DNA of 64,000 bases from Saccharopolyspora soli (GTDB lineage: Bacteria > Actinomycetota > Actinomycetes > Mycobacteriales > Pseudonocardiaceae), in contig NZ_JALBWV010000034.1 of the NCBI RefSeq assembly GCF_022678645.1, forward strand, positions 26,914 through 90,913. Direction: 5' to 3'. Shown piece by piece: positions 7,979 to 16,459 of the stretch. The translations under genes were made by a program, and so were the position numbers. Each line of letters starts with the position of its first letter. Positions within the stretch are counted from its first letter, which is position 1. The notes beneath the pieces are model-generated. The model made no database searches. It saw only the letters and a list, made by a program, of their open reading frames with translations, and was not told the origin of the DNA.

Positions 7979-10123
7979 TTACAGGGTTGTTTGGTAGATG
8001 TGGCCGTTTGGTCCGCGTAGCGCTGTCCACACCGCGCCTTGCTCACCGGCCGTTGCGCCGATGGCACCGAGGAGGCTGTTGCTGGCGAATTCGGTGCGTT
8101 TGAACCAGCCGCTCCAGGCTCCGTTGGTTCGGTCGATCTGCCACAGCGTGTAATCGTTCGCTCGGGCCAACAAGGAGATTCGGCCGTCGTTCGCCACCAG
8201 AGTTGGACTGCCGCTCACCGTTCCGCCGATGCTGGACCACGGCGACCACGTGCCCGAGTTGTCCTTCGACCGCACCCAGATGCTGTCGTCGGGGGTGCGG
8301 ACGGCGATGTGCGTGCCGCTGGCGTCCACGGCCGCTCCGGGGCGTCCGTAGATCGCCTTGTCGTCCGGTGCGCCCACGCTGGTCCATTCTCCGGTCTGCT
8401 CCCGCGCCCACACCTCGCCGTCGGCTCCGCGTGCGAACAGCGTCCACGAATCCGGGCTGGTGAAGGCGACCGATGGCGAGTCGGTGAGCGTGCCACCGAG
8501 TCGGATCCACGGTCCCCAGTTGCCCGCGCGGAACGTGCGCTGGTACGCGGCGTTGTCCAGGCCGCGGACGAACAGGTCCACCCGGCCGTCGGCACTGGCG
8601 AAAGCCGCGGGCTGGCCCAGCATCCGGCCGCTCGTCGGGCCGCCGAGGTGTTGCCAATTCTCCGACCACGTGGCGCCGGACAGGGTTCTCTGTTGCAGAG
8701 CACCGTTCTTGTCCCTGGCGAACACCATCGCGTGGGTGTCGTCGAACCGCACCAGCGCGGGGCTCGCCGTGGTGTCGCCGCCGAGATCGGTGCCTGGGAC
8801 GAGATCCGTGCCGCGCAGCCGGAGGAAGGCCGTGCCGTGGGCCGGGACCGTCGCGGTGTAGGAACCGGTGGCCGCGCCCTGGTCCGCGCGAGCCCGCAGG
8901 TCGCGGACCGCCACCGGGCCGTGCAGACCGGCATCGGCGAAGTTGACCGTGATCGGGGCCGGTGACTCACCCCGGTTGAGCAGGACGACGGCTCGTTCGC
9001 CGTTGCCGGAGAGCACCTTGCTGTAGACGTCGGTGTCACCGGTCGTCGCCACTCGCACGCCCTGGATGGCCAGCGGGTCCTGGTTCACTGCGACGATCTC
9101 GGGGTTCTTCAGCGCGTCGATCATCGAGGCGGGCAGCGTGCGGGGGTCGGAGCCGATGATCAGCGGGGCGGCCATCTCCGCCCACATCACGAGCTGGGTG
9201 GTCGATTCCTCCTCGTTGAGCTCGTAGCTGCCCTGCTCGGTGCGGCGCATCGGGATCAGGTAGTCCGGGTCGTTGTAGTGGCCGGGTCCGTTGGCCTCGG
9301 GATGGGCCGCGTTGCGGTCCATGTTCCGGAGCACGTCCTTCCAGATGCCCTCGTACGGCGTGCCGAACGCGACGTCGGTGCTGGTGCGCCAGGAGTCGGC
9401 GATCGTCGGGCCGTAGGTGTAGGCGATGTCGGCGACCTGGTCCGGCCCGTGCGGGACGTCCCACTCGTCGGTGACCGGGTTGCACAGGTTGAGCAGCATC
9501 GGTCGGCCCGCCCGCTGAACGGCCTGGCTGAACTCGGCGAACACCTCGGCGGGCTTGAGGTTCTGGGCGATACCGCACAGGAAATCGATCTTGATGGCGT
9601 CGAACTGCCACGCGGCGAACCGCTTCGCGTCGGCGTCGTAGTAACCGCCGCCGCTGCCAGCCGCGCAGTTCTTGCCGTCCGAAGCACCCGCGTCCGTGTA
9701 GATGCCCGCGAGCAGGTTCCGGCTGTGCAGGTAGTCGACCAGTGCGGGCATTCCGGAAGGGAACTTCGCCGGGTCGGCGAGCAGATTGCCCTGGGCGTCA
9801 CGCGGTTGCGGCGCCGTCCAGCCGCCGTCTATCCAGACGTACCGGTAACCCGCGTCCCGCAATCCACTGGAAACCAGGAAGTCGGCGACCGACTTCACCT
9901 CGGACTCCGACGGTGCGCCGAGCCCGAAGTAGGTGTTCCAGCCCATGTACGGCGTGGGTGCCAGACCGCTGTTGTAATAATCGGGCGCCCCCTGGTCCTC
10001 GCCCGCACTGGCCGGAACAGCCACCACGAACAGGGACAGCAGGGACAGCACCCCGGCGAGCAGGGCGGCGAGGAGTCCTCGGCCGGTCCGGCCGGATCGG
10101 CGTTGGATGGGGCGATCGAGCAT
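7979..10123 (-). CDS. Secreted GH27 alpha-galactosidase with C-terminal beta-propeller
   Basis: A 714-residue exported enzyme that would remove terminal alpha-galactose (or related residues) from plant oligo- and polysaccharides. A signal peptide (LLAALLAGVLSLLSLFVV, ending near ASAG) precedes the GH27 barrel: PYMGWNTYFGLG, YVWIDGGW, FDAIKIDFLCG with the nucleophilic Asp near 179, GPGHYNDPDYL with the acid/base region near 284, and APLIIGSDPRTL. A beta-sandwich follows (about 350-440). The last 270 residues consist of repeats of about 45 residues with W-S and GG motifs, resembling PLL/sialidase-like five-bladed propellers that bind sugars. ATG 10123 has GAAAGG upstream. It lies downstream of the GH36 gene in the same direction. 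Confidence 0.92.
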   Translation of the reverse strand: MLDRPIQRRSGRTGRGLLAALLAGVLSLLSLFVVAVPASAGEDQGAPDYYNSGLAPTPYMGWNTYFGLGAPSESEVKSVADFLVSSGLRDAGYRYVWIDGGWTAPQPRDAQGNLLADPAKFPSGMPALVDYLHSRNLLAGIYTDAGASDGKNCAAGSGGGYYDADAKRFAAWQFDAIKIDFLCGIAQNLKPAEVFAEFSQAVQRAGRPMLLNLCNPVTDEWDVPHGPDQVADIAYTYGPTIADSWRTSTDVAFGTPYEGIWKDVLRNMDRNAAHPEANGPGHYNDPDYLIPMRRTEQGSYELNEEESTTQLVMWAEMAAPLIIGSDPRTLPASMIDALKNPEIVAVNQDPLAIQGVRVATTGDTDVYSKVLSGNGERAVVLLNRGESPAPITVNFADAGLHGPVAVRDLRARADQGAATGSYTATVPAHGTAFLRLRGTDLVPGTDLGGDTTASPALVRFDDTHAMVFARDKNGALQQRTLSGATWSENWQHLGGPTSGRMLGQPAAFASADGRVDLFVRGLDNAAYQRTFRAGNWGPWIRLGGTLTDSPSVAFTSPDSWTLFARGADGEVWAREQTGEWTSVGAPDDKAIYGRPGAAVDASGTHIAVRTPDDSIWVRSKDNSGTWSPWSSIGGTVSGSPTLVANDGRISLLARANDYTLWQIDRTNGAWSGWFKRTEFASNSLLGAIGATAGEQGAVWTALRGPNGHIYQTTL

Positions 10124-10277
10124 CGCGGCTCACCTTTCGTCGTTGAAAGTTCGGTGCCGGACTGCAATTCCGTCGTCTACCGACTCAGGTGCACCCCCGC
10201 GGCGGAGCGCGCAGGGGCCATTGCTGCGTCAAATCACGAGGTGGAATCAGGCGTTGTCGCGGGGCGAAGTCAGCCGG

Positions 10278-12362
10278 TCATTGCCGGTCCAGCACGACGA
10301 CGTCGGCGTCGTGCTCCGGTGTCCAGTCGAAGGGCAAACCGGCGTGCACCAGATGCGCGCCGGAATAACGGCTTCCGGTAAATCTGTCTACATACGACGA
10401 TCGCTCGTCCAGGTCGCGCAACCGCACTCGCGCGGACCGACCCGGAACCAGCGGCGCTCCGTCGAGCGTGCCGGTGTTCCAGGCGAGCACCACCACGGTG
10501 TTCCCGTCCGCCGCGTACTGCACCGCGCAGGTGGGCTCGTCCGGGCCCGCGAGCTGGTGCACCACACCGGTGTGGATCACCTCCCGGATCTGCTTGTACC
10601 GCGCTACGAGTTCCGCTGCCTCGCTGAGCTGCGACGGTGTCCAGCGGGACAGGTCGGCGCCGATGCCGAGCACCCCGGCCATCGCGGTGACGAAGCGGAA
10701 CCGGATCGACCTCGGGCGCGGGTCGAAGACACCCGGTGCGTCGGTCACCCACGAACTCATCAGGTGTGGCGCGTGCGCGAGCAGGAATCCGTGCTGGATC
10801 GACAACCGGTCCAGCGGTCCAGTGTTGTCGCTGGGCCACACCACGTCGCTGCGCGCGACCGTGGCGAGGTCGGTGCGCGCACCGCCGCCAGCACACGCTT
10901 CGACGGTGACGTGCGGGTGTTGCGATCGCAGGTGCTCCAGCAGCCGGTGGTAGTTCGCCACGTGCTGCCCGTCGAGGTCGGCATTTCCAGCGCCGGGCCG
11001 TCCGCGCTCCGCCGCTGGACGGTTCATGTCCCACTTGAGGTAGCTGATCGGGTAGTCGGTCAGCAGCCGGTCCAGGGTGTTCCGGAGGTACTCGAAGACG
11101 TCCTCCCGGCCGAGGTCGAGCAGCAGCTGGTTGCGGATCAGGGTCGACGGCCGCCCGTCGAGCCGGTAGATCCAGTCGGGATGTTCGGCGTACAGCCGCG
11201 ACTTCGGGCTGATCGCCTCGGGCTCGATCCACAGCCCGAAATCCAGGCCGAGCGCGCGGACCGCGTCGATGAAGGCGGCGAAATCCCCGTCGAAGGAGGA
11301 CTGCTCCGGAACCCAGTCGCCGAGGCCACCGGTGTCGTCGTCGCGGCCGATGAACCAGCCGTCGTCGACCACGAACAGCTCCACCCCTATCTCGGCCGCG
11401 ATCCGCGCCAGTTCGAGCTGACCGGCGCCGTCCACGTCGAAACCGGTTGCCTCCCAGGAGTTGTAGAGCACCTGGCGGCGCTGCCGCCGGTCCCCGGCCA
11501 GCGACCGGTCGTGTTCGTGCCACACCCCGGCCAGCCCGTCCAGGCCGCCGACGCTGAACGCCAGCGCCACTTCGGGTGTGCTCAGGCGGGCGCCGGGTTC
11601 GAGGAGCAGCGGACCCGGATGCGGCAGCCGTCCGGCCCGGATCCGGGTCATGCCGGTGGGTTCGACGTCGGCGTCGATCCGCCACGAACCCGACCACGCC
11701 AGCGCGGCACCCCACGCTGGTCCGTCCGGCGAACCAGCGTCCTGCACCGCGATCCACGGGACGTACGCGTGCCCCGGTACGCCGAGCCTGCTTTCGAGCT
11801 GGAACCGCCCAGCGGGCAGGGTGATCTCGCGGCGCTGGAACTCCTGGGACCACTGGCCGGTGAGGTAGGTCAGCCGAGCGCCTGCCAGGCCGGTCGGCAG
11901 GCACACCCCGGCCGTGTCGAGGCGTTCGATCTCCAGCGTCGCCGAACCGGTATTGGCGAATTCGACCCACCGGCACAACACATCGGTGCCTGGTTGCGCG
12001 TGGTAGCACAGCACCGCCCGCAACCCGGTCAGCTCGTCCAGGAAGGCCAACCGGAGATCCACGTCGCCGGGTTCTTCGGCGCCGTCGAACCGCCACCAGG
12101 ACTCGCGGGCCTGTCCGGCCGGGCCGACCACGAGGTCCGCGCCGCTGAACGGGCGCAGCCCGCGCGGCGCGTACTCGATCGGCGCCGCGTCCGCCGCGGT
12201 GATGAAGTGCGTCCGGCCGGTGTTCGCCAGCGGCGATGGGCCGTCCTCGACACCGTGCGGTCCCCAAGCGACCAGTTCCAGCCAACGTCCGTCGGGTTCG
12301 AGTGCCACGGTGTAGGAGGTGGTCGCCATGCGCACCGTCCACCGGGTGGATTGTTGGGTCAT
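10278..12362 (-). CDS. GH36 alpha-galactosidase (cytosolic)
   Basis: A 694-residue family 36 alpha-galactosidase without a signal peptide, so it probably acts on raffinose- or melibiose-type sugars after import. Features include an N-terminal beta-supersandwich (about 1-290), the barrel with YNSWEATGFD, FVVDDGWF, LDFGLWIEPEAISPKS, the nucleophile in YLKWDMNRP, VEACAGGGARTDL, and the acid/base Asp in WPSDNTGPLDR. A typical length for the family is about 700. The ATG at 12362 overlaps the stop codon of the upstream permease (ATGA), which indicates translational coupling. A longer frame upstream is only the permease region read in another frame. Confidence 0.93.
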   Translation of the reverse strand: MTQQSTRWTVRMATTSYTVALEPDGRWLELVAWGPHGVEDGPSPLANTGRTHFITAADAAPIEYAPRGLRPFSGADLVVGPAGQARESWWRFDGAEEPGDVDLRLAFLDELTGLRAVLCYHAQPGTDVLCRWVEFANTGSATLEIERLDTAGVCLPTGLAGARLTYLTGQWSQEFQRREITLPAGRFQLESRLGVPGHAYVPWIAVQDAGSPDGPAWGAALAWSGSWRIDADVEPTGMTRIRAGRLPHPGPLLLEPGARLSTPEVALAFSVGGLDGLAGVWHEHDRSLAGDRRQRRQVLYNSWEATGFDVDGAGQLELARIAAEIGVELFVVDDGWFIGRDDDTGGLGDWVPEQSSFDGDFAAFIDAVRALGLDFGLWIEPEAISPKSRLYAEHPDWIYRLDGRPSTLIRNQLLLDLGREDVFEYLRNTLDRLLTDYPISYLKWDMNRPAAERGRPGAGNADLDGQHVANYHRLLEHLRSQHPHVTVEACAGGGARTDLATVARSDVVWPSDNTGPLDRLSIQHGFLLAHAPHLMSSWVTDAPGVFDPRPRSIRFRFVTAMAGVLGIGADLSRWTPSQLSEAAELVARYKQIREVIHTGVVHQLAGPDEPTCAVQYAADGNTVVVLAWNTGTLDGAPLVPGRSARVRLRDLDERSSYVDRFTGSRYSGAHLVHAGLPFDWTPEHDADVVVLDRQ

Positions 12363-13252
12363 TTCACCGCGCCGATCGCCAGTCCGGAGATGAAGTGCTT
12401 CTGGAACCGCAGGAACACCGCGACGGTCGGGATGGCCGCGATGACCGAACCGGCGGCGATGATGTTCCAGGTGGAGACATAAACGCCCTGCATGCCCAGC
12501 AGTGCTGGCGTCACCGGCATCACGGTTTGGGTGCGCAGCACCGTGATCGCCCACAGCAGGTCGTTGAACGTCCAGGTGAACGCGAGCGCGCCGAGCGCGG
12601 CCAGCGCCGGGCGGGCCAGCGGGAGGATGATCCGCCAGAAGATCTGCACCGTCCCGGCGCCGTCGATGACCGCCGCCTGCTGGATCTCGTCCGGGATGCC
12701 GCGCAGGAAACCCTGCAGCACGAAGGTGTAGAAGCCGATCCCGAAACCGACCTGCACGACGATCAACGCGAACAGCGTGTCGTAGATCCCCAGCAGCTCG
12801 CTGAGCTTGGACACCGGCACGAGCAGGATCTGGGGTGGCAGCAGATTACCGGCCAGCATCAGCAGGATGATGGTGCGGCGCAACGGAATCGGGTAGCGGC
12901 TGAGCGCGAACGCGGCGGCTGAGCTCAGCGCGAGGGCCAGCACCACCGCGGGCACGGTGACGACGGCGCTGTTGAGCATCGCCCGAGCCAGTCCGGCCTC
13001 GCCCCACGCCTGGCCGAACGGAGCGAGCGTGAACGAGTGCGGCAGGCCGCCGAGGCCGTTGAACGCGATGTCGTCGAAGGACCGGATGGCGGTCAACAGC
13101 ACGAGCACGATTGGCAGCAGCCACAGCACCGAAAGCGCACCGGCCCCGCTGTGGAAGAGCAGTCCCCGCCACCATTTCCGGGTCCGCTGGGGGTGGGCGG
13201 TCAGCCGCGGCGGATGTTGTGGCGACGATACCGGTGCGGTTGCCAGAGTCAA
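12359..13252 (-). CDS. Sugar ABC transporter permease, MalG type
   Basis: A 297-residue inner-membrane permease with six predicted transmembrane segments (for example VLWLLPIVLVLLTAI, IILLMLAGNLLPPQILLVPV). The EAA loop reads EIQQAAVIDGAGTVQIFWRI and contacts the ATPase. It ends with FQKHFISGLAIGAVK, as MalG-like proteins do. The start is a TTG at 13252 that overlaps the stop codon of the MalF-type gene (TTGA); no better start lies nearby. No ATPase gene is present in the locus, so it probably uses a shared MsiK-type ATPase encoded elsewhere, as is common in actinomycetes. Confidence 0.92.
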   Translation of the reverse strand: MTLATAPVSSPQHPPRLTAHPQRTRKWWRGLLFHSGAGALSVLWLLPIVLVLLTAIRSFDDIAFNGLGGLPHSFTLAPFGQAWGEAGLARAMLNSAVVTVPAVVLALALSSAAAFALSRYPIPLRRTIILLMLAGNLLPPQILLVPVSKLSELLGIYDTLFALIVVQVGFGIGFYTFVLQGFLRGIPDEIQQAAVIDGAGTVQIFWRIILPLARPALAALGALAFTWTFNDLLWAITVLRTQTVMPVTPALLGMQGVYVSTWNIIAAGSVIAAIPTVAVFLRFQKHFISGLAIGAVK

Positions 13253-14148
13253 TGGTTGTCCTCCCGGAAGACGCGGACGAGGTAGGTCACGATGACGCCG
13301 AACGCGAGCAGGAAGATGATCACGGCCAGCGCGGAGGCGTAACCGAGCCGCAGCGACTGGAAGGCCGTCGCGTACATGTAGGTGCTCAGCAGTTCGGACG
13401 AGTGGTACGGGCCGCCCTTGGTCATCGACCACACCACGTCGAACGAGCGCAGCGAGTCGATGACGATGACCGACAGGACAACGCTGTTGACGCTGCGCAG
13501 CTGCGGCAGCGTGACGAACCGGAGCTGCTGGGTGCGGGTGGCGCCGTCGAGCTTGGCCGCCTCGTACAGGCTCGGGTCGATGCCTTTGAGACCCGCCAGG
13601 TACAGCACCATCACGTACCCGATCTGCCGCCAGAGCGCGGGCAGCAGGACGGCGTAGATCGCGGTGTCCGGATCGGCGAGCCAGGAACGCTGCCAGCCGC
13701 CGAGGCCGACCGCGCCCAGCAGGTCGTTGACCAGTCCGTCGGGCTGGAGCAGGACCTGCCAGATGAGGGATGTGGCGACCAGCGAGAACACCACCGGCGT
13801 GAACAGTGCCGCTCGGTAGAACCCAACGCCCCTGCGTTCCTGTTGCAGCAGCAGGGCCAGACCGAGTCCGCCGAGCGCGGAGAGACCGCCGAAGAGCACC
13901 AGCCAGAGCAGCGTGTTGATCGTGGCGGTCCAGAAGATCGGGTCGCCGAACATCTCGGCGTAGTTCCCGAAACCCACCCACCGCGGCGGGGAAACCCCGT
14001 CCCAGTTGGTCAGCGAGATGTAGAAACCCTGCAGCGCTGGCCAGAAGACCCAGAAAGCCTCGACGGCAAGTGGTACCAGGAGGAAGGCGATGAGGACGGG
14101 CGGCACCCGGCGCCGCCCGGCCCGCACCGCCGCGGACAGCGTCGCCAT
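13249..14148 (-). CDS. Sugar ABC transporter permease, MalF type
   Basis: A 299-residue permease with six predicted membrane segments, starting VLIAFLLVPLAVEAFWVFWP, and an EAA motif (SLYEAAKLDGATRTQQLRFV). It pairs with the MalG-type permease to form the membrane channel for the binding protein encoded just upstream (one base between the genes). The GWDG-type motif NWDGVSPPRWVGFGNY after the first segment is typical of the family. Confidence 0.92.
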   Translation of the reverse strand: MATLSAAVRAGRRRVPPVLIAFLLVPLAVEAFWVFWPALQGFYISLTNWDGVSPPRWVGFGNYAEMFGDPIFWTATINTLLWLVLFGGLSALGGLGLALLLQQERRGVGFYRAALFTPVVFSLVATSLIWQVLLQPDGLVNDLLGAVGLGGWQRSWLADPDTAIYAVLLPALWRQIGYVMVLYLAGLKGIDPSLYEAAKLDGATRTQQLRFVTLPQLRSVNSVVLSVIVIDSLRSFDVVWSMTKGGPYHSSELLSTYMYATAFQSLRLGYASALAVIIFLLAFGVIVTYLVRVFREDNH

Positions 14149-14149
14149 G

Positions 14150-15472
14150 TCAGGAGGACCAGACCTTCTCGGCTGCGGTCTGCCACTCGGTCAGGATGGA
14201 CGGGAGCTCGTTGGGCCGCTGGATGAACCTGATCAGCGCCACGTCGGCGGTCGGCTGCAAGGCGTCGCTGGAGTCCCGGTTGAAGAACTGGGTGAGGTCC
14301 GCCGCGCTCTCCAACATCTTCCGGCCCTTGGCAACCAGCGGCGTTCCGGAGTCCTTCGCGTCCGGGTTGGTCGGCAGCACGGTGCCGGAGGAGTTCCGGA
14401 TGTAGAGTTCCTGCGCCTCCGCGGTGGCGACGTACTTCAGCCATTCCTTGGTCGCGTCCAGGTGCGCGGTCCGGGCACTGGCGAAGAACCCGTCCGTCGG
14501 CCCCTCCTCCGCGAGCGGCACCGCCGGGTCGAGCACCGGGAACTGGAAGAAGTCGAGGTCGTCGAGCGCGTCCTTGGGCGCGGCGTCGGCGAAGTAGGTA
14601 CCGGTGAGCAGCATGCCGGTGCGCCCCTGCAACAGCGCCGTTGTCGCGTCCTGGAACGGGATCGCCGTGCCGTTCGGGTCGAAGTGCGGCAGGGCGCTCC
14701 GCCACTGGTCGAAGATCCGGACCACGTTCGGGTCGTCGAAACGCCGCTTCCCGGCGAGCAGATCGCGGTGGAACTGGGCGCCGTTGATCCGGATGTTCAG
14801 GTAGTCGAACCACGCGGACGCGGTCCACTGCGTATTGCCGCCCGCGCCGAGGCCGATCGGCGCGACGCCCTTGCCCCGCAGGGTCTCGCACAGCGCGAGG
14901 AATTCGCTCCAGTTCGTCGGAGCCTGCACGCCCCACCGGGCGAAGTTCGACTTGCGGAAGAAGAAACCGCACCAGTAGTAGTTGATGGGCACGAAGATCT
15001 GGCGCCCGGCACCGTCGCTGCTCAACCGGCGGAAGGTGTCGCTGTAGTTGCCCATGGTCTGCCAGACGTCACCGACGTCGAGGAGCAGACCTCGTTGCGC
15101 GTACCCGGAAAGCAGCGATCCCGGATACCAGGTGTAGGTGTCCGGCGGGTTCGCCGACGTCAGGTAGCTCGGCAGCTGGGTGCGGAAGGTTTCCGACGCC
15201 ACGGTGTTGACCGCCGCCTTCGCCGCGCCCCGTTCCCCGAAAGCCTCCGCGACTGCCTCGATGGCCACTTTCGCTTGCGGCGACGAAAGATTCGACTGGA
15301 CGGTGACAGCACCGGAAGTCTGCTGGACCGGGCCCGAGGACACCGCGGTGGCGCACCCGCCGAGCAGGGTGGCCGTACCGGCGGCGCCGAGCCCCGCGAG
15401 GCCCGTGTTCTTCAGGAAGTTGCGTCTGGTGAGGCCCGCACTACGCCGTTGGGTCGGGCCGACTTCGTTCAT
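14150..15472 (-). CDS. Extracellular sugar-binding lipoprotein of ABC transporter
   Basis: A 440-residue family 1 solute-binding protein. The N-terminus LTRRNFLKNTGLAGLGAAG is a twin-arginine signal, and LLGGCATAV is a lipobox, so the mature protein is a lipid-anchored receptor exported folded. The body has the usual motifs, such as WSEFLALCETL, GKRRFDDPNVVRIFDQW and LQGRTGMLLTGTY. It is the first gene of the galactoside operon and, from the linked alpha-galactosidases, probably binds raffinose-, stachyose- or melibiose-like sugars (inference). Confidence 0.92.
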   Translation of the reverse strand: MNEVGPTQRRSAGLTRRNFLKNTGLAGLGAAGTATLLGGCATAVSSGPVQQTSGAVTVQSNLSSPQAKVAIEAVAEAFGERGAAKAAVNTVASETFRTQLPSYLTSANPPDTYTWYPGSLLSGYAQRGLLLDVGDVWQTMGNYSDTFRRLSSDGAGRQIFVPINYYWCGFFFRKSNFARWGVQAPTNWSEFLALCETLRGKGVAPIGLGAGGNTQWTASAWFDYLNIRINGAQFHRDLLAGKRRFDDPNVVRIFDQWRSALPHFDPNGTAIPFQDATTALLQGRTGMLLTGTYFADAAPKDALDDLDFFQFPVLDPAVPLAEEGPTDGFFASARTAHLDATKEWLKYVATAEAQELYIRNSSGTVLPTNPDAKDSGTPLVAKGRKMLESAADLTQFFNRDSSDALQPTADVALIRFIQRPNELPSILTEWQTAAEKVWSS

Positions 15473-15566
15473 CGCGATGAACCCCTTGTCTGATGGGCAG
15501 CCGCCACTCGGTTGCCTTGATCCGGCGACCGTTTAGTGGCAACAGGCTGACAACCGGCTGGGACCG

Positions 15567-15595
15567 TGTCAAGATTTATTCGTAAATTATTACCA
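15567..15595. promoter_or_regulatory. Putative promoter and operator of the galactoside operon
   Basis: On the reverse strand a consensus -35 box TTGACA (15572-15567) points towards the binding-protein gene, though no strong -10 follows at 17 bases. Directly upstream is an unusually AT-rich patch with the inverted repeat ATTTA-TTCG-TAAAT (15574-15587). It lies between the operon and the divergent FCD regulator, a likely operator. Confidence 0.45.
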
Positions 15596-15650
15596 ATGGC
15601 CGAACGGCGTAGCATCTTGTTGATCAACCGCGGAGGAGAGGGCCGGACCA

Positions 15651-16376
15651 TTGAGCGAGCACAGGCCGCGCGGCGTGCACGGCCAGACCGTCGAGGCGTT
15701 GGCCAGCCGCATCCTCTCCAACGAGCTGTCCGAAGGTGCCACGCTGGATCTGCCCGCGCTGCGGGCAGAACTCGACGTGAGCCTGACCGCGCTGCGCGAG
15801 GCGTTGAAAGTGCTGGCTGCCAAGGGCATGATCGACGCACGGCAGAAACGCGGAACTTTCGTGCGACCGCGCGCACTCTGGAACAAGCTCGACGCCGACG
15901 TCATGCGCTGGCAGACCTCGGCGTCCGATGACTCCGGCCTGTTCGACGAACTCACCGAGGTGCGGGCCGTGGTGGAACCGGCCGCGGCGAAGCTGGCCGC
16001 GCAACGGGCCACCGACGCCGACCTCGACGCGCTCGACGACGCGCTGCGGTGGATGTCCGCCGCGGGTTCCGACATCGGCGAGATGGTCACGGCCGACCTG
16101 AACTTCCACCGCCTGCTGCTTTCCGCTACCCACAACGACTTGCTGGTGCAGATCGGCCGCGTCATCGCCATCGGACTCGCCGAGCGGGACAAACTGGTGC
16201 ACGACGCCAACCCGTCCGACGACCCGGTGCCCAGCCACCGCGAGGTGCTGGATGCCGTCGTCGCGAGGGATCCGGTCGCCGCCGAAGCCGCGATGCAGGC
16301 GCTGGTCGACAAATCAAGCGCCGACCTGGCCAGGGCCAAGCGTTCGCCCAAGCCCGCTGGCCGAGGTTCGACCTGA
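15651..16376 (+). CDS. GntR/FadR-type transcriptional regulator (FCD domain)
   Basis: A 241-residue regulator with an N-terminal winged helix (about 8-75; LRAELDVSLTALREALKVLA, KGMIDARQKRGTFV) and an all-helical FCD ligand domain (about 90-225), including LFDELTEVRAVVEPAAA, DLNFHRLLLSATHN and PSHREVLDAVVARD, whose conserved Asp and His residues bind metal and ligand. DgoR/GntR-like members sense sugar acids. It starts at TTG 15651 after a GGAGGAGAGG stretch and is transcribed divergently from the galactoside operon, which it most likely represses. Confidence 0.88.
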   Translation: MSEHRPRGVHGQTVEALASRILSNELSEGATLDLPALRAELDVSLTALREALKVLAAKGMIDARQKRGTFVRPRALWNKLDADVMRWQTSASDDSGLFDELTEVRAVVEPAAAKLAAQRATDADLDALDDALRWMSAAGSDIGEMVTADLNFHRLLLSATHNDLLVQIGRVIAIGLAERDKLVHDANPSDDPVPSHREVLDAVVARDPVAAEAAMQALVDKSSADLARAKRSPKPAGRGST

Positions 16377-16459
16377 CCGCGGCTGTTCGTTCCCGTTATC
16401 CGGCGGGATGGAGATGAGTTCGGTGATGCGCGGCGTTGACCGCGCCCACCACGAGAACC

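Noticed and set aside
10107..12482. 791-codon open frame antisense to the GH36 gene
   Set aside because: The opposite strand has a complete GH36 enzyme with catalytic motifs, so this frame is a shadow.
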